Assembly (NCBI GenBank): GCA_026645635.1
Contig: JAPKMV010000118.1
Span: 1 to 8,419 of the forward strand
Direction: 5' to 3'
Length of the DNA stretch: 8,419 bases
DNA from: Caldilineaceae bacterium
GTDB taxonomy: Bacteria; Chloroflexota; Anaerolineae; Caldilineales; Caldilineaceae
Part shown: in pieces, positions 6,956-8,419 of the stretch
Position numbering within the stretch: the stretch's first letter is position 1
Layout of the letters: every line of letters begins with the position of its first letter
Made by a program: the position numbers and the translations under genes
Notes under the pieces: generated by a model
Database searches by the model: none
Seen by the model: only the letters and a program-made list of their open reading frames with translations
Told to the model about the DNA's origin: nothing

Positions 6956-7582
6956 ATGCCCACCGAACAGCGCCTTCGCCCTAGTTACCTGTTGGCCGTG
7001 ATTTTCATCGCGCTGAGCAGCCTGATCGTGCTCGACCGGCTGATGCCGACGCCCATCACGCAGGCGGTGGTCGCCACGCTCTACCAGTGGCTGCTGCTTT
7101 TGGGCGGCGCTGCGCTGCTGCTGGGCCTGGTCAACGTGGCCTGGCTGCACATGCGCCGCGTCCTGCGCGGCCAGCGTGACTGGGTGCTCAGCCTGATCCT
7201 GGTGGTGGTGATGGCTGCGGTCTTCGTCGCCGGCGTCATCAACCCGGCCGGGGCCGCCGGTCCGTTGCTCACCTGGGTCTTCGATCACGTGATTGCGCCC
7301 GGTCAGCGTGCACTCTTTGCGCTGCTCGCCCTGGTTATGGCCGCCGCTGCCTATCGTTTCGTCCATGTCGGGCGGCCCGGCGGCGCATGGCTGCTGGCCG
7401 GCGTGCTGCTCATCCTCGTGGTGCAGATGCCCATGAGCAGCAGTTGGCTGCCGGCCTGGCTGGTGGCCGCCACCTTCTGGCTGGTCGATACGCCCGTGAT
7501 GGCTGCGCTGCGCGGCGCGCTGATCGGCAGCGGCATCGCCCTGCTGATCGTTGGTTTGCGCCTGTTGTTGGGGCGGGCGTGA
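6956..7582 (+). CDS. Polytopic integral membrane protein of unknown function
   Basis: A 208-residue, very hydrophobic protein. I see about six or seven membrane spans, roughly at residues 11-28, 40-63, 77-95, 118-135, 144-157, 165-178 and 184-205. Short basic loops such as HMRRVLRGQR (65-74) separate some of them. The C-terminal part (WLVDTPVMAALRGALIGSGIALLIVGLRLLLG, given here in pieces: WLVDTPVMAA, then RGALIGSGIALLI, then GLRLLLG) looks like a conserved pattern I associate with uncharacterised Chloroflexota membrane proteins, but this is memory only. No transporter or enzyme motif is evident. The start is ATG 6956, 6 nt after the previous stop; the ATG at 6951 is in another frame. There is no strong SD, so translation is probably coupled. 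Its stop overlaps the next gene's GTG (GTGA, 7579-7582). Confidence 0.78.
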   Translation: MPTEQRLRPSYLLAVIFIALSSLIVLDRLMPTPITQAVVATLYQWLLLLGGAALLLGLVNVAWLHMRRVLRGQRDWVLSLILVVVMAAVFVAGVINPAGAAGPLLTWVFDHVIAPGQRALFALLALVMAAAAYRFVHVGRPGGAWLLAGVLLILVVQMPMSSSWLPAWLVAATFWLVDTPVMAALRGALIGSGIALLIVGLRLLLGRA

Positions 7583-8419
7583 CCGTGGCGGGCGTCATGC
7601 GCTGTCCCCATTGCGGCAAAGAAATCGCCGTCGACGCGCAACATTGCCCCCACTGCGGCGCAGTGCTCTCCGCTGCGGCCGATTCGCAGTCTCCGCCGCG
7701 TGCGCCCGAGCCGCCGGCGCCACCCGTGGCGCAGCCCTGGCTCCAGGCCGATTTTGTGGGCGAAGACGATGTCCCCTTCGAGCCGGAAGAGGACGACCTG
7801 CGCCCCCCGACGCTCGACGAACTGGCCGCAGCCGATGTCCCAACTGCGGCGGGGCGGCTGGTGAGTGGTGTGCAAGGGCTGCTCGAACCGATCCGCACAA
7901 CCGCCACCGTCTCCGAGGCGGAAATGGTCGCTGCGGCGCTGGTTACGCCCCCTGTGCAGGACAGCAGCCAAATGCGCGTCGTGCGGCTTTTCATGGCCGA
8001 GGAGCAGGCGTTGGCGGCGGCGGTTACGCGTCTCCCCCGCCGCGATACGTCGCTGTGGCTGCCGTGGGTCTTTATGGTGCTGCTTGCCGCGGTCGGCACA
8101 GCGTTTTTCATGCAGTGGGCGCGCCCCGGCGGCGCACCGCGCGAATGGCCGGGCGTCAACGCCGCGTTTGACGCCATCAATCGCCTGCCGCCCCAAGCCG
8201 CGGTGACAGTCTTCTGGGCCTACGACCCGGCGACCGCGGGCGAGCTTGACCTGGTGGCGGCGCCGATCATCCAGCATCTGCTGGTGCGGGGAGCGCAGAT
8301 CGAGGTGGTCAGCCTGCTGCCCAATGGCCCGGCGACCGCGCGGCGGCTGGTGACGGCTGTGAATGCGGCCAAGGATCCTGCCGAGGTCGAGGTGGCGCTG
8401 CTTCCCTCCGTAAACTATC
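7579..8419 (+). CDS. Zinc-ribbon membrane protein, 3' end cut by window
   Basis: 280 residues are visible and the frame stays open to the window end. Seen in order: a double-knuckle zinc ribbon, C9-P-H-C12-G and C23-P-H-C26-G; a Pro-rich then acidic linker (about 35-85); a region of weak helices (about 85-155); one membrane span (about 159-179, WLPWVFMVLLAAVGTAFFM); then an alpha/beta-like domain (about 190 onward: AVTVFWAYDPATAGELD, IIQHLLVRGAQIEVVSLLPNG, ATARRLVTAVNAA). The topology should be zinc ribbon inside and alpha/beta domain outside. The pattern of strand, helix and strand with a PNGPATA turn suggests a Rossmann-like fold; no enzyme assignment is possible. GTG at 7579 is chosen for its 4-nt overlap with the preceding stop; GTG 7585 and ATG 7597 are in frame and also precede the first cysteine. 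Confidence 0.78.
   Translation, partial: MTVAGVMRCPHCGKEIAVDAQHCPHCGAVLSAAADSQSPPRAPEPPAPPVAQPWLQADFVGEDDVPFEPEEDDLRPPTLDELAAADVPTAAGRLVSGVQGLLEPIRTTATVSEAEMVAAALVTPPVQDSSQMRVVRLFMAEEQALAAAVTRLPRRDTSLWLPWVFMVLLAAVGTAFFMQWARPGGAPREWPGVNAAFDAINRLPPQAAVTVFWAYDPATAGELDLVAAPIIQHLLVRGAQIEVVSLLPNGPATARRLVTAVNAAKDPAEVEVALLPSVNY

Noticed and set aside
6245..7366. 373-aa open frame on the minus strand opposite the membrane operon
   Set aside because: Gln/Gly/His/Arg-rich translation of the reverse of hydrophobic codons. It crosses three plus-strand genes that are joined by stop/start overlaps.
7351..8277. 308-aa and 256-aa open frames on the minus strand opposite the zinc-ribbon gene
   Set aside because: The plus strand has a convincing CPHCG zinc ribbon and membrane span; the antisense products are low-complexity Arg/Ser/Ala sequence.

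Overview
The window is GC-rich bacterial chromosome with tightly packed genes and long spurious open frames in most other frames. The SMC, RNase III and PLP-enzyme sequences, together with the palindromic arrays of short repeats, look most like Chloroflexota (Anaerolineae/Caldilineae-type). That placement is from memory of the families, not from a search. There is no RNA gene, CRISPR array, transposase or phage gene that I can see.

Left part (1-5735): the C-terminal seven-eighths of the chromosome-structuring ATPase SMC runs rightward and ends at 3153. It meets tail to tail a leftward pair, a threonine-synthase-like PLP enzyme followed after 29 nt by RNase III (rnc). The smc/rnc junction holds an unusual palindromic array of 8-bp repeats whose outermost unit supplies the rnc stop codon. 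The PLP-enzyme gene has a good promoter (5200-5228), a strong ribosome binding site and a TTG start. Upstream of it, also leftward, is a 149-residue protein with a resemblance to DUF2294.

Middle (5736-6116): a divergent intergenic region. It holds a second palindrome, also made of 8-bp units and enclosed by perfect 11-bp inverted repeats (possible MITE-like element), then a near-consensus sigma70-type promoter at 6031-6060 pointing right.

Right part (6117-8419): one operon of at least four genes, packed with ATGA and GTGA stop/start overlaps. It encodes a small 96-aa protein, a protein with a single C-terminal membrane anchor, a polytopic membrane protein, and a double-cysteine-knuckle (zinc-ribbon) protein with one membrane span and an outer alpha/beta-like domain, cut by the window end. 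I recognise no characterised function for any of them. The arrangement suggests an uncharacterised envelope or membrane complex and is the best candidate here for an undescribed system.
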